64,000 bases of DNA from Jacaranda mimosifolia (lineage: Eukaryota; Streptophyta; Magnoliopsida; Lamiales; Bignoniaceae). The notes under the pieces are model-generated. The model was not told the DNA's origin and did no database searches. It was given only the letters and a program-made list of their open reading frames with translations. Below are positions 48,852 to 61,499 of the stretch, piece by piece. Position 1 is the first letter of the stretch; the number at the start of each line of letters is the position of its first letter. The DNA is taken from NCBI GenBank assembly GCA_018894105.1, contig CM032121.1, forward strand, positions 3,767,007 through 3,831,006, in the 5' to 3' direction. The position numbers and the translations under genes are program-made.

Positions 48852-51014
48852 CGTCTTCACGCGTCAGATTTCAAGTTCCTGCACGTTGGGTCCCGGCGGC
48901 GGGCGCACGGCGGAGAAATTAATGCTCTTCTCTTAAGTGAGGGATAGAAAGATTGATGTAGAAAAGGACAGTTCGATGAGAATATCTGCACGGGAGAACA
49001 CAGGACCAGTGCGTGGGGGCTAGTGTGCGTAGCTGTTTTATTGGCCAGCCGTTTCTGTGAGTTCTATTTATACCAAATTATTAAGGCAGTGTTTGGCTTT
49101 CTCACGCCGATTTGAGGAAATATATTGGGGCTTATTTGTTTATAAAGTTTGATAGATTTATTTTTAAATTTTATCTCTTATTTGCTTTATTTTTTTATGG
49201 TTCATAATACCTTTGCAGCCCGCCATAGTATAGTGGGTCAAGTTAGTTTATGGATCAAGTTATCTTTGTCTCATCCATTTTCTATCCTTTCAACTTTGAT
49301 TCGATAAAAAATAAAAATAAAAATTATATTCTTAACCTCATTTCTACCAAAATTTAAAAATTTATCTTCTTAGAAGTTAGGATATTTTGAATATTACAAA
49401 GTGTAATCATATTGAGCAATCTTGCCAACCAAACATTAGATAGTATTAAGCATGAGATATCACTAATTTTTAAAATCCAAGCAAACAATAAATTATATAA
49501 TTTTGGATATTATTTTTAATTTATGGATCACTAGCATATTAATCCCTTCTAATCATATATGCCCAAACAAATAAGTCTTGGAAGAATATATTTTGGGAGG
49601 GGAGTTAGATAATTTGCTAAGGACAAGCTTGGTTGGTGGGATTAGATAGAATTAGGGATATTTATCATTTTCAGTCTCATATTTGATTTGTGGATTTGTA
49701 TACACACATATTTGTGATTTGTCATTGGGCTTGTATATATAAAGCCTAATATGTGGTGTTACTAAACCCATCCCCACTCCTAGGATAATTTATCTTGCTT
49801 ATATGTAACTCTCCTTTTGCAGCAAAACGTCTTATTCGCCCTTAAATTCTCTTTGCAAATTACTAGAATGTCTTATTTATAAGTTATAGGTAATAACTTG
49901 TTTATTTTAAATTAATAATTTAAGAAAATTAACAAAATAAATTATATGTTATAATTTTATGATATAAAGTTAATGATTCTGAATTAGTAATTTTGGAAAA
50001 TTGGAAAAAAAAAAAAAAAGTCAAGCTATTAATATTGAAAAATTATTAAACTAATTCAAATGTTATATTTAAACGTATCATAACTATAAAAATAATTTAT
50101 TAATTTTATAAACTAACATTTTTGAAAAATTATAAAAACAAATTAGAAATTATGGGTTAGATTCCTTCTATTGATTTTGGGAAGTGATTAAATCAATAAA
50201 AAATAGGAAAGGAAAACAATTTGAAAAAAATGAACATGTCTCCACAGCTATTCATTACAAAAATAATTTATGGAAAAAAAAGAGAAGAGAAAGATTTGCT
50301 TGTCTTTTTTTAAGCTAAAGGATAGCACGGTCATTTCATGAAACAATCAAATGACAATTATTATTATACCTTAAATCAAACAACAATCATGTGGGTATAT
50401 TTTCAAACAATTATGCAAATCAAATAATACTACAATAGTTAATAATCAAACAACTTATCATGAGATAAGTTATCAAGAGATAAATTTAAAATCCAATCAA
50501 AAGTACATATATATATATATTTAAATTTTAGGAGAAAATTAATTTAATATGAAAGGTCTATTCATGTAACGTTTATCAGACACATCAATTTTTTATATAA
50601 TTATATTATTTTTATAATGATATAATAATTAAAATATATATTAAAATAATGGTTCAAATATATAAATATATATGTATATATAATTTATTGATATGATGAT
50701 TTGAAGGGTTCAATTTGTTTATGAAGAACGAAAATGATTCCTATACAACAATACCAAACTTAGCCCAAGACTAAGCAATGCAAAACTTGTAATTTTTTTT
50801 GCTTTTTTGGGTAAGACTTGGCATGTCAAAATTTAAGGAACTTAAGTTTAAGAGTTTGTTAGTTTTCTTTCTTTCTTTCTTTCTTTTCTTAAATTTATTT
50901 ATACACATGCACATCAAGAATTCATTAGGTTTGAATTCCTAAATTTACACTTTATATATGACACTAATGCCATTGGATCAAAGAAAACTCAATGAGTTTG
51001 TTAAGTTATACTTT
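48852..51014. other. Desaturase upstream region and AT-rich spacer
   Basis: About 48852–49080 is relatively GC-rich and is the likely promoter and 5' UTR of the desaturase. Beyond it lie a probable MITE (49129–49577), a (TTTC)n run at about 50863–50890 and AT-rich sequence with no open frame worth calling. Confidence 0.55.
49129..49577. mobile_element. Possible MITE with CTTATTTGTTT inverted ends
   Basis: GGCTTATTTGTTTATAAAG on the left and, reversed, GACTTATTTGTTTGGGC on the right form inverted repeats of about 12 bp around 450 bp of AT-rich non-coding DNA. No target duplication was recognised. Confidence 0.45.
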
Positions 51015-51360
51015 AGTTGTTTTGGGGAAAATATTCTAGAAAAAACTATTTTGATAATATGTTTAGGAAATGTGATACTTGTTTGTTATTTTTTTCAGAG
51101 AGTTGTTGGAGAATGTCTTGAAATGAAATGATCTCTTTGGAAGTATTTTGGGATAAGATAAATTTTACTATAAATATTACATTAGTTAGTTTTTTTGTTG
51201 AACCTGCGGGGTGAAACTAAATATATATATATATGTATGTAATGTTTAATTAGTTTTGTGTATATATACAATGATTGATTTGTTATATATCTATATCTAT
51301 ATATATATATTTATATTTATAGTTTCAATATAATTTGTGAGGGTATTTTGAAGAAAGAAA
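51015..51360. mobile_element. Partial Tourist-like MITE relative
   Basis: It shares with the adjacent element at 51421–51918 the ordered words AAATTTTACT…AAAT and GGGGTGAAA followed by (AT)n, and a GGGGAAAATATT start. The ends are not defined. Confidence 0.4.
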
Positions 51361-51420
51361 ATATTATATTAGTAGTTACTTCGGAGAGCACGAATTCATT
51401 TAAAAGTTTTTTGGAAGTTA

Positions 51421-51918
51421 GAGGGTTTGTTCATTTAGGTTTTGAGGTGTTTTGGGAAAATATTTTGGAGGAATGATTTTTGGGAAGTGGAGTTGGGGAA
51501 TATGATAATTATTTGTTTGTGTTTTGGATAGTAGGTAGGACTATATTAGGAGGAAATTGTTTGTTTGGTGATATTTTGAGTATGGACAAATTTTACTGTA
51601 AATGACACATCAATCACTTTTTTATTGGGTTGTTGGGGTGAAATGAATATTTTGATATTATATATATATATATATAGATTATGTGATTTGTGTATGTATG
51701 TATATTTGTAATGATGAATTTGGGGTAGAGCATTGGGAAGTGGATTTTAGGATGACTTTTTAAGGGTATTTTGGGAATTATATTGTGTGTTTTTTGGAAG
51801 TAGAACTGGGGAATATCATAATTTGTTTGTTTAAGCTTTGAAAATAGAAAAACATTATGAGAATTTAGTATCAAACAAGGCTAGGGTTTGTCCTAAAAAA
51901 ACATAAACAAACAAGACC
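51421..51918. mobile_element. Tourist-like MITE
   Basis: The left end GAGGGTTTGTTCATTTAGGTT is mirrored by the right end read in reverse, GGTCTTGTTTGTTTATGTTTT. The flanks are TTA and TAA, in keeping with a TWA target. Internal sequence (TTTTTGGGAAGTGGAGTTGG, GGAATATGATAATT) is shared with 6721–7252 and with 44262–44472 reversed. Confidence 0.6.
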
Positions 51919-52622
51919 TAAGTACATATTATATTGAAAATAAAACTAGTGTCAATGTTTTATTTCTTTGGTTAGAGATGCTGTGAAGAAAATGGACTTG
52001 GCAACCATTATTTTGTAAAAAGATAAAAATTAAATTTTAAATTAGTGTAACTTTTTTTTTAAGGTAAGTTTTTATTCTCACACATTATTTTGAACAACTT
52101 CTTGAAAGTTTTTATTTATTTATCTAATATAACAATATATTTAATATAACAAATGAAAAGTAGTTTCCAATGTATTGATTCGGTGCAAGTTGCTAAGGCA
52201 ATAGCAACTTAGACAAGTCTTTTTATTTCTTTTTCTTTTATTCCTTTTTGAGTAAAGCAATTTAATATATTTTTATATTAAAATATCAAACAAAAATGAA
52301 TTAACAACTAATAATCTGTAAGCACAATTATTATTGTTATTAATTAATTTATTGAGTGTAAATAAATATCCACTTTAGTATGATTCAAATTCAAGATCTT
52401 AAATTAAGTCAACATGGCCTCCCACTTAATCATTGGCTACAAATAATCATTCATACCAACTTATGCGCATTGTTGTGATTAGGGCCCTAGTTGCTTATGA
52501 TGATGTGATTATGAATTATTTGTCACATGATTTAGATTTTTTTTTTATTATTTATTTCGCTTATAATGATGTGATTTTATTGATTTGGTAATTGACTGAT
52601 ACTATAATCCAAGAGTATGGTC

Positions 52623-52623
<1 letters not shown>

Positions 52624-52673
<50 letters not shown>
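52624..52673. repeat. (AAT)n microsatellite interrupted by solo LTR 2
   Basis: About 16 AAT units stop exactly where solo LTR 2 begins, and a short ATAATAATT remnant follows the LTR on its far side. The LTR therefore inserted into the microsatellite. Confidence 0.9.
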
Positions 52674-53433
52674 TGATGAGGGTGAAATCAGCTAGTATTT
52701 GGATCATGTAGTGTTTTTGGATTGGCTTGACCTCTTTAATCGATACATGGATATAACTGAGTTGAATCCTGCAATCACGAACAAACATCAGGCTAGCCGA
52801 AGAGTCCTCGGCTTAAGCACTCCGATGCTCAAGTCAGTGTAGAGTCGACCAGATACAATGAGTAGCAGAGTGAGGGCTTTGTGTGTATAGAATGACATAC
52901 CTTTAAGAGGCTGGAGTGGGAGTATTTATAGCTTGCTCTCCAGGGGGATTTGTCTAGGATGCCCTTGACATGCAGTAATAGTCTCTATCATTGCATGGGG
53001 GCTATTATGCCATCTCATACACTTGTACTATTCTAGATGGCTGCCCCTCCAAGGTTTTGGGGACAAAATAGAGCACTGTACACGCTCCTCCTCTCTCGTG
53101 TGATAGCATGGGTGGTACTGGAGCGGCATGCGCTATTAATGCGGAGGCATGCTGCCTGTTAAGGCATTTAATGTGGCAAAGATAGTTACGCGATGGGTCA
53201 ACCTCCTTGGTCGATAGACCGGTTGACCTAACGAAGCATAGGCGCATGGCGTACGGGGTGGACAAGCAATACGATCGAGATATCAATTAGCGACAGAGAG
53301 GTCGATCCGCATGATTGATTTGAGTCACCTGATGATGGAATAGCATAATTGGGCCCAATGTATGAGGTGAGTCTACCACTACACCCTTGGACTTGTGGTT
53401 TTTGGACCGAGCACATTGAACTATCTCATATCA
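52674..53433. mobile_element. Solo LTR 2 (760 bp), same family as 13949–14791
   Basis: It begins TGATGAGGGTGAAATC and ends CTCATATCA. The flanking 5-mers are both ATAAT (52669–52673 and 53434–53438), although the AAT repeat makes this less decisive than usual. Internal blocks, such as AAACATCAGGCTAGCCGA and GCAGAGTGAGGGCTTTG, match solo LTR 1 in the same order. No internal domain is present. Confidence 0.85.
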
Positions 53434-53438
53434 ATAAT

Positions 53439-54919
53439 AATTCCAATACCCAAAATAGTCTCGCACATCAAAATAAAATTACGATAATAGACCATCCAAT
53501 TTAACATTTAAACCCAACCCAATTCACATAACGACTGTCCCAATTGTACCTAACCCAACTTTGCCTAAATTCTCAAATTTTAGAATATTAAATTTTTTAA
53601 TTAAATAAAAATTTCTTATTAGTTAAAGATTTTTGAACTTTTAAAATTATTTTTTTGATCGAGACAAATCATTCTTTATTTATCTTCAATACTAAAAAAT
53701 AATTGCACTCTATCTACAATATCTCTTTAATTCCAAGCTCTCTATATATAGATTTTCTTGATCATTGAAACTCTTCAGTGCAATAAACCTTACATGTTTT
53801 TTTTCCTATTCTTGATAACTAATAACACTGGTCCTACATCATTATTCAAATACCCTCCAAAAATAATTGGAAAGTCTACGAAACTTTTTAACAAATAAGA
53901 ACAAATAAATGATAAAAATGATTAAAAAGATTCCAAACAAAATGCAAGCAGTAGACAAATGAAACGTGAACAAAGAAAGCAATAATTCATCATTGATTGT
54001 ATGATAGAAATATATAGTTGTATATTTTTATGTCATTTTCACTCGTATTATTGATTATAAGTGAAAGTTACATATATATATATATATACATATCTTATAG
54101 TTAATATTTGATAAATCAACATTAATCATACCGCGATTCGTATATCTATCTTGTTTTTCTTTAACTTTTTTTTTTTTTTTTAAAGTTTAGACAATCAAAC
54201 AAAAATTAATGATTTTAGGAGAAAATAGCAAATAATCATGATACTTGAATATTTCTTTTTTTCCCCTCCATATTTTTTAGTGTTGTTATGAAATTCAAAT
54301 TTTAAATGGCAAAAAATAATGAAATAATAATAATAAAAAAAAAGTACAAAATAACAAAAATAAGGATAAAACGATGTGAAAAGAATGAAACGATGCGAAA
54401 ATGGGATGACAACAGCAGCCTGCATGCCTAGCGTGCGAGAACTCTCGCCTTGCGTGCATGGGGTAGTCTCACCCCGCACATAGACGCAATTTTTTTGCGT
54501 TCCGATGAGAACGCTACTGCCTGTCAAGCTGAATCGTGGTGCGATACGCCCTTAAAAAATAGTCAAGAGATGTTGGGGGCACATGACATTCATCTAATGG
54601 ACCATTTTTTAGGTTCTTTTTTAATATATTTTATCCCTTTTTTTTTTCATTTTCACTATTAAAACTCATTCAAAATAGTTTTAGACTAAAGATAGTTTTA
54701 TTTTTCAGGAGTTGAAATGATGAAGTTTAATTCAATAGCATTAATTAGTCTCACAAATAAAATGTGAAATAAAATATTTGAATCTAAGAAACTTCTTACG
54801 TGTGTATGTATAAATAATTTTTTTTGAAAAAAAAAAAAATTTCCATTATACAAATTAGATATTGAAAAAAAAAAAAAAAAAAAACCCAACAACAACAAAA
54901 ACAAAGTTGAGCAAAATAA
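53439..54919. other. AT-rich spacer with a GC-rich hairpin cluster
   Basis: No gene is supported. 54415–54560 is markedly more GC-rich than its surroundings and contains three consecutive small hairpins (54435–54500). The last few hundred bases before 54920 are probably the glycosyltransferase 3' UTR and contain long A and T runs. Confidence 0.55.
54435..54500. other. Three adjacent hairpins
   Basis: Stem 1 is GCGAGA/TCTCGC (54435–54440, 54443–54448). Stem 2 is GTGC plus GGGGT pairing with ACCCC plus GCAC (54454–54464, 54471–54479, with a two-base bulge). Stem 3 is ACGCAA/TTGCGT (54484–54489, 54495–54500). All pairs are perfect apart from the bulge. The role is unknown. Confidence 0.6.
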
Positions 54920-56884
54920 TCAAGGATCAAAGCCTAGAAGCGAGGGACCAACCCTCAACAATGGCCCAATTGTGTTAGGCAGAAATTTCCTAGCAAAAAG
55001 GTGACAAATATTAGTCCTATTCCCATTATACACACACTCCAACCCAAACCTAATTTGATTCAATAATTCAACTTTTACATCAACCCACCCGAATTTCCTA
55101 GGATGTGGCCCGCCCCGTGACCAATCAACCCAAGTAACACTCCTATTGGAATTCATCTCCGGATAAAGAATGTTGACCAAAGTTGGCAAATAATGCTCAT
55201 CGTTGTAACAAGGTGGGCGGCAAAACTCACGAAAAACTTCATAGTACTTCTTGTCGGAAACTATTTTCACGGCCAGATCACGGTGGAATTCGAACCATTG
55301 CGACCCTTTTCGCCATTGTTCGATGGTGATCGTCGGCCACATTTGCCGGTTGTATCGGCCTCGGCCTGGTTTTCGAGGATCGTCGAACGATCCCAGAAAA
55401 CTGTAGTTTGTTCGGACAAAGTAGTTGTAGATTGTGGAGAAATTGAATAATGGGATGCAAGAATCGGACAATAGTACAAATCTTAGGTTGGATGGATCTA
55501 CAAGTGCATTTGCTAGAAGTCTTCTTTCTGCATCGATCATTGATATTGTGCCCCAATAGACTGGCTGCATATCCACCCAAAGAAAGTGAGAAGATTTCAC
55601 AATCTCTCTAACATGTGATTGATGATTATTTAATAGAAATCCGAAACTATGGTTTTAATTTGCTCTAATGTCAACTTTTAGCTAGGATTTTTAGGTTGTA
55701 TTTGGGACAATCATACTCACGTAGGTTGTTCCTATGTCAATAGTTGTTTTTCATGTGTGCCATAGTCCAATTTTCTCTAGATATTAAAATAATGACAAGT
55801 TTTTGTTTATGGTGGATCATCTCAAATACATTAACAATTTCCTAGTCCCACTACAGTTTATTTCAAATGAATTATAAATTGTAGGATTAGGGTATATATA
55901 ATGACATAATAAAGTAAATAGTAAATTATTTAGTATTTGCCACATGAACTATAGATTGTTAAACATGATATCGTAATTAAAATAAAATACATACTAATAT
56001 CTTCATATATAATTTAATAGTTCATAGTCTAATTAAGTGTATACTCAAGTGCGGGTGATGTATGTCCTTTTATAGGACAATTGATTCATATTCATACGTA
56101 GACCTAGCAAATTGGTACCCGTGGGTAACCCAAGAGCGGGTAAAAATGGATTGAGTAAATTTATCCGTGACTAAATTTATCTATTTTTTATTGGATATGA
56201 GATAGTGGACCCATTATCCGTTACTATGGGTAATGGGTAACCCAATGATACCCATAATAAATTTTTATTTTTTTATATTTAAAGAAAAATTAATTTTTTT
56301 TTTTTGTCAATTTACATAATATTATTTAAATATTACCTAAACAAAATTAATAAAAGAGGCTACAAATTTCAAATATTATATTGAACAAATAATTTAAAGC
56401 ATGTCAAATGTTTTAGTTTGTAAACTAGAAGTTAAATATTTAAACATATATTAAATTTAAATTATATTACATTTCGAAGTTTAAATTTAAATTTCATTAT
56501 ATCTCAAAAGTTTTTTGAACTAAAAGTTTAACACCACTTAAATATTGTTGATATCATTAACACAAAACGTGTTACACCCTCCAAAATAGTTGCAAAAATT
56601 AAAGAAAAATTAAAATAAAATATAAATGATTATTCACGGATTACCCGTGGGTACCCACAGGTTAGGCAAAAAAACGATGAGTAATTAGACTGCGGGTAAA
56701 ATTGCCTACATTTTATTTGGTAGAGAAAATGAAGCTCATTACCTGCATTTTTTTGGGTACACATAGCTACCCGTTGATACAAGTATTTTTTTGCCAGGTC
56801 TATTCACACGCCAACTTGGTCTTGAACCTTTAAATCATACATTTGACTAATAATCACAGCACGCTCAACGCGATGGTGCTTGAA

Positions 56885-56922
<38 letters not shown>

Positions 56923-57896
56923 AAAATATTTATTAACTTTTTAAATATTAATATATAATTAATTAATATCTCAATTATTTAATTATATTTATTTGAATTT
57001 ATTGTATGAAGTAATATTTTGAAAAAAATTAGACAGAGTAAAGAGTTATCATAGTCAGACAAAAAATGAAGAGAGAAAAAACATATTAATTGAGATACAA
57101 GAGAAAAAAAATAATTCTTATTCCTTGCTTTTTCATTAAAATAAAATTAATTTAATCAACGTATTAAAAAAATATTTCAAGTACTTATTTTAGCACCCTC
57201 ACATTTTATAAATCATGATATTAACATTTTACTTTATAATATCATCGTATTTCTATTCAAAATATATTTCACATATTATAATATATATATAAGTTTTTGT
57301 GATTTATTAATTAAGGCAATCCAAATATTATTTGTATAGAAGCTTGAGTACTGAATTACCTGGCTAGGAATTCTTCTGCCATAAAAAGCAGAATTCTGAG
57401 GCACTGAGGAATCATTGAAAGAAGGATGAGAATGGACATAAATGGAGTAAAACCCTTCATGTCCTTTGAAAAATCTCTCCCAGAAAGGCGCAAGAGGCAA
57501 TGGCCCCGGCGTCAAGAACATAAACGCTACTTTATAAGTAACGACTTTTCCAGGAAGAAAATCTTGAACCCTTGATGCTCTCAACAGCAACTCATCATCG
57601 CTCATATTGTGCTTGAGCCCAAACATGGTGTTATTATCCTTCAAAGAAATTACATCAGCTGACGGCGGCGACGGTGGTGCCGATTGTGGCGGCGGCGGCG
57701 ACTGATGAAGTGGGGTGGTTGATGGTTTTGATATTGAAGAGGTGACAGAATATGGAAGCCATGGAAATGTGAAGGAGAAACTTTGGAGGCATAAAGTGGA
57801 GACAACACCAATGGATATACCAATGATCAGAAGAAGACATAAATGTAATAAACGATATTGGGAGAGGGGGTGGAGTTTGGAGAGATTAAGAATCAT
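54920..57896 (-). CDS. Family 14 glycosyltransferase (core-2/I-branching-like, BC10-like)
   Basis: Two exons, 57896–57360 and 55564–54920, giving 393 residues with a phase-0 GT–AG intron. It is a type II Golgi protein: short cytosolic N-terminus, membrane anchor ([20 protein letters not shown]), proline-rich stem with [12 protein letters not shown], then the catalytic domain. Family landmarks are [78 protein letters not shown] and [10 protein letters not shown]. Plant members (the rice BC10 group) are thought to glycosylate cell-wall or arabinogalactan components; the acceptor is unknown here. The 1.8-kb intron carries a hAT-like element. The gene appears intact, and length is usual for the family. 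Confidence 0.92.
56099..56802. mobile_element. hAT-like non-autonomous element with 8-bp target duplication
   Basis: 704 bp. The left end TAGACCTAGCAAATTGG and the right end reversed, TAGACCTGGCAAAAAAATAC, are terminal inverted repeats. Flanks are TTCATACG (56091–56098) and TTCACACG (56803–56810), 7 of 8 identical, the duplication length of the hAT superfamily. Internal ACCCGTGGGTA words repeat near both ends. It is related to 4502–5325. It lies in the intron of the glycosyltransferase gene. Confidence 0.8.
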
Positions 57897-58429
57897 CTTT
57901 CTTGGAAACCTATGGAGAAATTTTGTTCTCTACTTGGGATTTTGTCTGAGCCGAAGGACGCCATGAATATGGTTTCTATAGGACAAAAAAGAGAGGTAAA
58001 AATGCTTGGAATGTAAGTTTTGGAAATTTGGAGTTTGCATGAACATATGTTAGTTTTCATGTGACTTTGTCTTTTCTAGTTATGTACCTTTGCTTGAGAT
58101 GGATTGTCTTTTTGAAATTAAGAGTCAAACATGTGAAGATAATGTATGTCCATAGCGAAGGAGAAGATGAATTCATGAGAAAGAACAAGGAAGGTTGGGA
58201 GGTTTGATGTGGAGACAAAAATTCATATGGTAGGACTTAAAAGTACGACTTAAAATGGTTTAAATTTTCTGTTTTATTCCACGTTTCATAGCCTATTCCA
58301 TTTTATAAATATATGATATGTGTATTAAATATTTTTAAAAAAAAAAATGATTGATAATCAAATATACTTAGCACAAATATAGCAAAGTGAAATAGGAGAT
58401 AGAATAGAGAGGGATCCAAACTGCTGTTG

Positions 58430-58462
<33 letters not shown>

Positions 58463-61400
58463 AATTAATGAAACCCTACCATATTAAGGGGTAGTCCCGC
58501 TTATTTGACTTATAATTTCTATTAAAAAATTATTTTTTCAAAAAAATTTACAATAATAATTTGTAGATTGGTTATTACCATGAAAGAAGGGCTATTGAAA
58601 ACTGGCTGAAACGTGGAGATTTTTGGTATGGCTCCATTTACTAAGGTTTTGTTTGATAGTTAAATTGGTTTCATTTAAAATATATAAAACAACAATACTT
58701 AAAATATAAAATTCTTGGGGTAGTAATTAATATGTTTAACTTAGATAAAATTATTAAACAACAAATTTTCTGATTATATTAGAATGTCTGCCTGGCAAAC
58801 AGACTTGTCGCTACCAGAATTGACAGCACCACAGATCAAAGTCAAATAAGCCAAACTAATTAGACGTACACTGCTGAAAGTTAGGCAAGTTGCCATTATC
58901 ACACTCTTAACTAGTTAGATTTGCCCTATGATATTCCTGTATAGTACTATGTAGACTCTTAATTTGCGGGGGGTCCAATTAAGGACCATTAACTATCAAA
59001 GTCAAATTCTTTGGGATCAAGAATCTACTAATTTAAGGTCAAGTGTTAGAACATTGAATTAAATTTTTAAGTTAGCCACTGGGGCAAGGAGTACAACCTA
59101 GCTTTCAATTTTTAACTTTTTTATTATTATTATTTACACATGCACTGAAAATCTATTGATGTTCAAACTTCAAACTTCATACATATAAATATGAAGGTGA
59201 TGCTACTGAGTCAATTAATTACTTAGCCACTTTCAATTTTTAAATTATAGCAAGGAGACTAATTAGGATTTTCAAACTCGATTGCGGTAGTAGTTCGTGA
59301 ACCAATCATCTATGTGATGGAAGGGACCTCGGCTAACTAGCTCTTCAGCAGGGCTGTGGCGACAAGTTCGCCATTTGAGCAGTAGTTATGACTCAAATCG
59401 AACACTTCACAGCGATTGAGGACTCATACGGTCACATTCATAGAGAATTGCTACACTGGTTGCCCCTCCCTTACTCTTTTTTATTGCAAAGATGACTAAT
59501 GAGGATTGGAGTACCAAGTGGTCAAGATAAGAATAATTTTTTAGGCTAAAATGTGTTTTAACTCGTAAATTACTTCTTAGGTGTACAATGGCAATTGGCA
59601 AGAATATTACCTAGTCGTCAAGAAAGGCTAATACGCTACGTGCTCGTGGGTTTGATCCAAACCCCACATGTGCTTGTCGGCCAATGGCTCACTTCACTTG
59701 ACTTGACTTGGTGCATATATTTAAATTTTTTTGGACGAAATTTATATTAATTCTCCATGCCAAATTTCGCACATAAAAAAAATTAAAAATTCCTTAACTA
59801 ATTAGTGTGCAACAATTTTAAGTTACAAAAAATTATTTTTTTTGTTCAACAAGTTATTGAAAGCCGATCATTGCAAAAACTAGATCTCGTTAATTAAATT
59901 TGTTTGCTCTATAATTGGTCGATTTCTCCTAAATTATAAGTTGATCGTGTGACTTGCACATGTCCAAGTTAATTTCAATTTTTTTTTTAGATAAATCATC
60001 TTGGATAAATATTTTATAACGTAGATGTCTTTTTCATATAATTTTCATTTAAGTGAGAGTGTCACATTAAAAAAAATTAAAACATCCCCTAATTTCAAAT
60101 CTTGATGTTTTTACGAGTATATATTTGTAAGATTTGTGATGTGACAAAAGTTGAAATAATTAATATAAATTGCTCAAAGAGATACATCGTATTAAATTTG
60201 TGCAGTGTATGATTAATGTTGTTTGTGTTTTTTTCTTTTTTTGAAATAATGTCTTTATCTATAAATTCATTTTTTTATTTTTTTTTTTAGGGGAAAGGGG
60301 GGAAGAGTGCGGGTTGGGGGGGTGGGGGTGCAAATGCGAGACGTATTTAAATGATTTCATAAAGTTATTCCTCTCAAATGAATATCGATCTTATCTTGTT
60401 GTAATTCGAGTTAGATTTACGTCCATTTTTATTGGATAATTTTTTACACATAAAATAGTATTGCGTTTGTGAGATGACTAGATCTTAGTTAATATGAAAC
60501 GTTGTTTTTTCTTGCATATTAAATTTAAATTGTTTTAATATTTATGTTAATTATATTAATAAATAATAAAATATTTAATATTAATTAAAAATTGATGGGT
60601 AGATTTTAAGGGATTAATTTTAGAAAAAATGTATGATTTATTTATAAATTATGTAGGAAAAAAAAAAGAAAGTGAAAAAAGAAAAGAACAAGGTAATAAT
60701 TTGATTTATTTATGATGTTTTTGGTGATACGTACGTTTTATTGTGATAGTGAATCTCACGAGTGGACAAGAGAAAACCTAGCATGAATCGAATTGAAAAT
60801 TTCAATAGACAACTAAATAAATAAAGAAAATTAAAGCTATCATGTGAAGATTGTGCAAAGAATTGCTCACAAACTTGCTAGAAATGCAATTGGCAATCAA
60901 GAAGATTTGGAAAATGTATTGTGTCAAGTGTTTGGTTAAATTTATTTAAAATATTTTTTATATTTTATAAAATATTTTAAATTATTTTAAAATATTTGAA
61001 GCTTATAAGATATCAATAATAATAATTTTATAATTTATATGAATAAAATTAAAAAAAATAAAAATCTTATATATAAATTATGAACTCTTTAATTTATTTT
61101 TTTTAAAAAGAATTTAGAAGATCTTAATACTTTATTTTGGAAGCTTCTGAGCTCTTAAAAAATTTATTACGCACTTTATAACATCAGAATTTATAAATTC
61201 AATCAAACAACCTCTATATATATGTCAAGGATCTTGTAAAATTGGACTTATCAATTTAAGTTAAAAAAAAAAATCAACTACTTTTATTTTAAAAAAAGAA
61301 AGAAAGAAAGAAAGAAAGAAAGAAATATTTATATGTTGATAATATTAGATATTGAATTCAATTTTAGAAGTTGTTTTCTAAATAAGGGTCTTTCGACAAA

Positions 61401-61499
61401 TAGCCACATTAATGTGGTTATTGAAAAAAATAAAAACAGTAATAAATTTCAGTTTATAAACGTTTAATAAAATAAAATATTAAATATCCCATTTTAAGG
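57897..61499. other. AT-rich spacer, no gene
   Basis: It contains the probable glycosyltransferase 5' flank (57897 to about 58250), an (AT)n run at about 58433–58460, a G-rich tract (60290–60328) and a (GAAA)n run at about 61292–61325. Short open frames here have no family resemblance that I recognise. Confidence 0.55.
60290..60328 (+). other. G-rich tract, possible G-quadruplex
   Basis: On the plus strand five G runs of 4, 6, 3, 7 and 5 bases are separated by AAA, AAGAGTGC, TT and T. This stands out in very AT-rich DNA. The pattern fits a quadruplex-forming motif with one longer loop. No gene is adjacent. Confidence 0.65.

Noticed and set aside
49081..49640. Larger inverted arrangement around the MITE at 49129–49577 (GTTTGGC… and …CTTGGTTGG)
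   Set aside because: The outer words do not align well enough to support a longer element.
52561..52788. Minus-strand frame encoding a poly-tyrosine stretch
   Set aside because: It is a translation of the (AAT)n microsatellite.
55193..55450. Plus-strand frame of 85 codons and minus-strand frames around 55267–55580
   Set aside because: They are other-frame shadows of the family 14 glycosyltransferase second exon.
59280..59720. Moderately complex stretch that looked like a retroelement fragment
   Set aside because: No LTR ends, target duplication or protein motif could be found, and no second copy is in the window.
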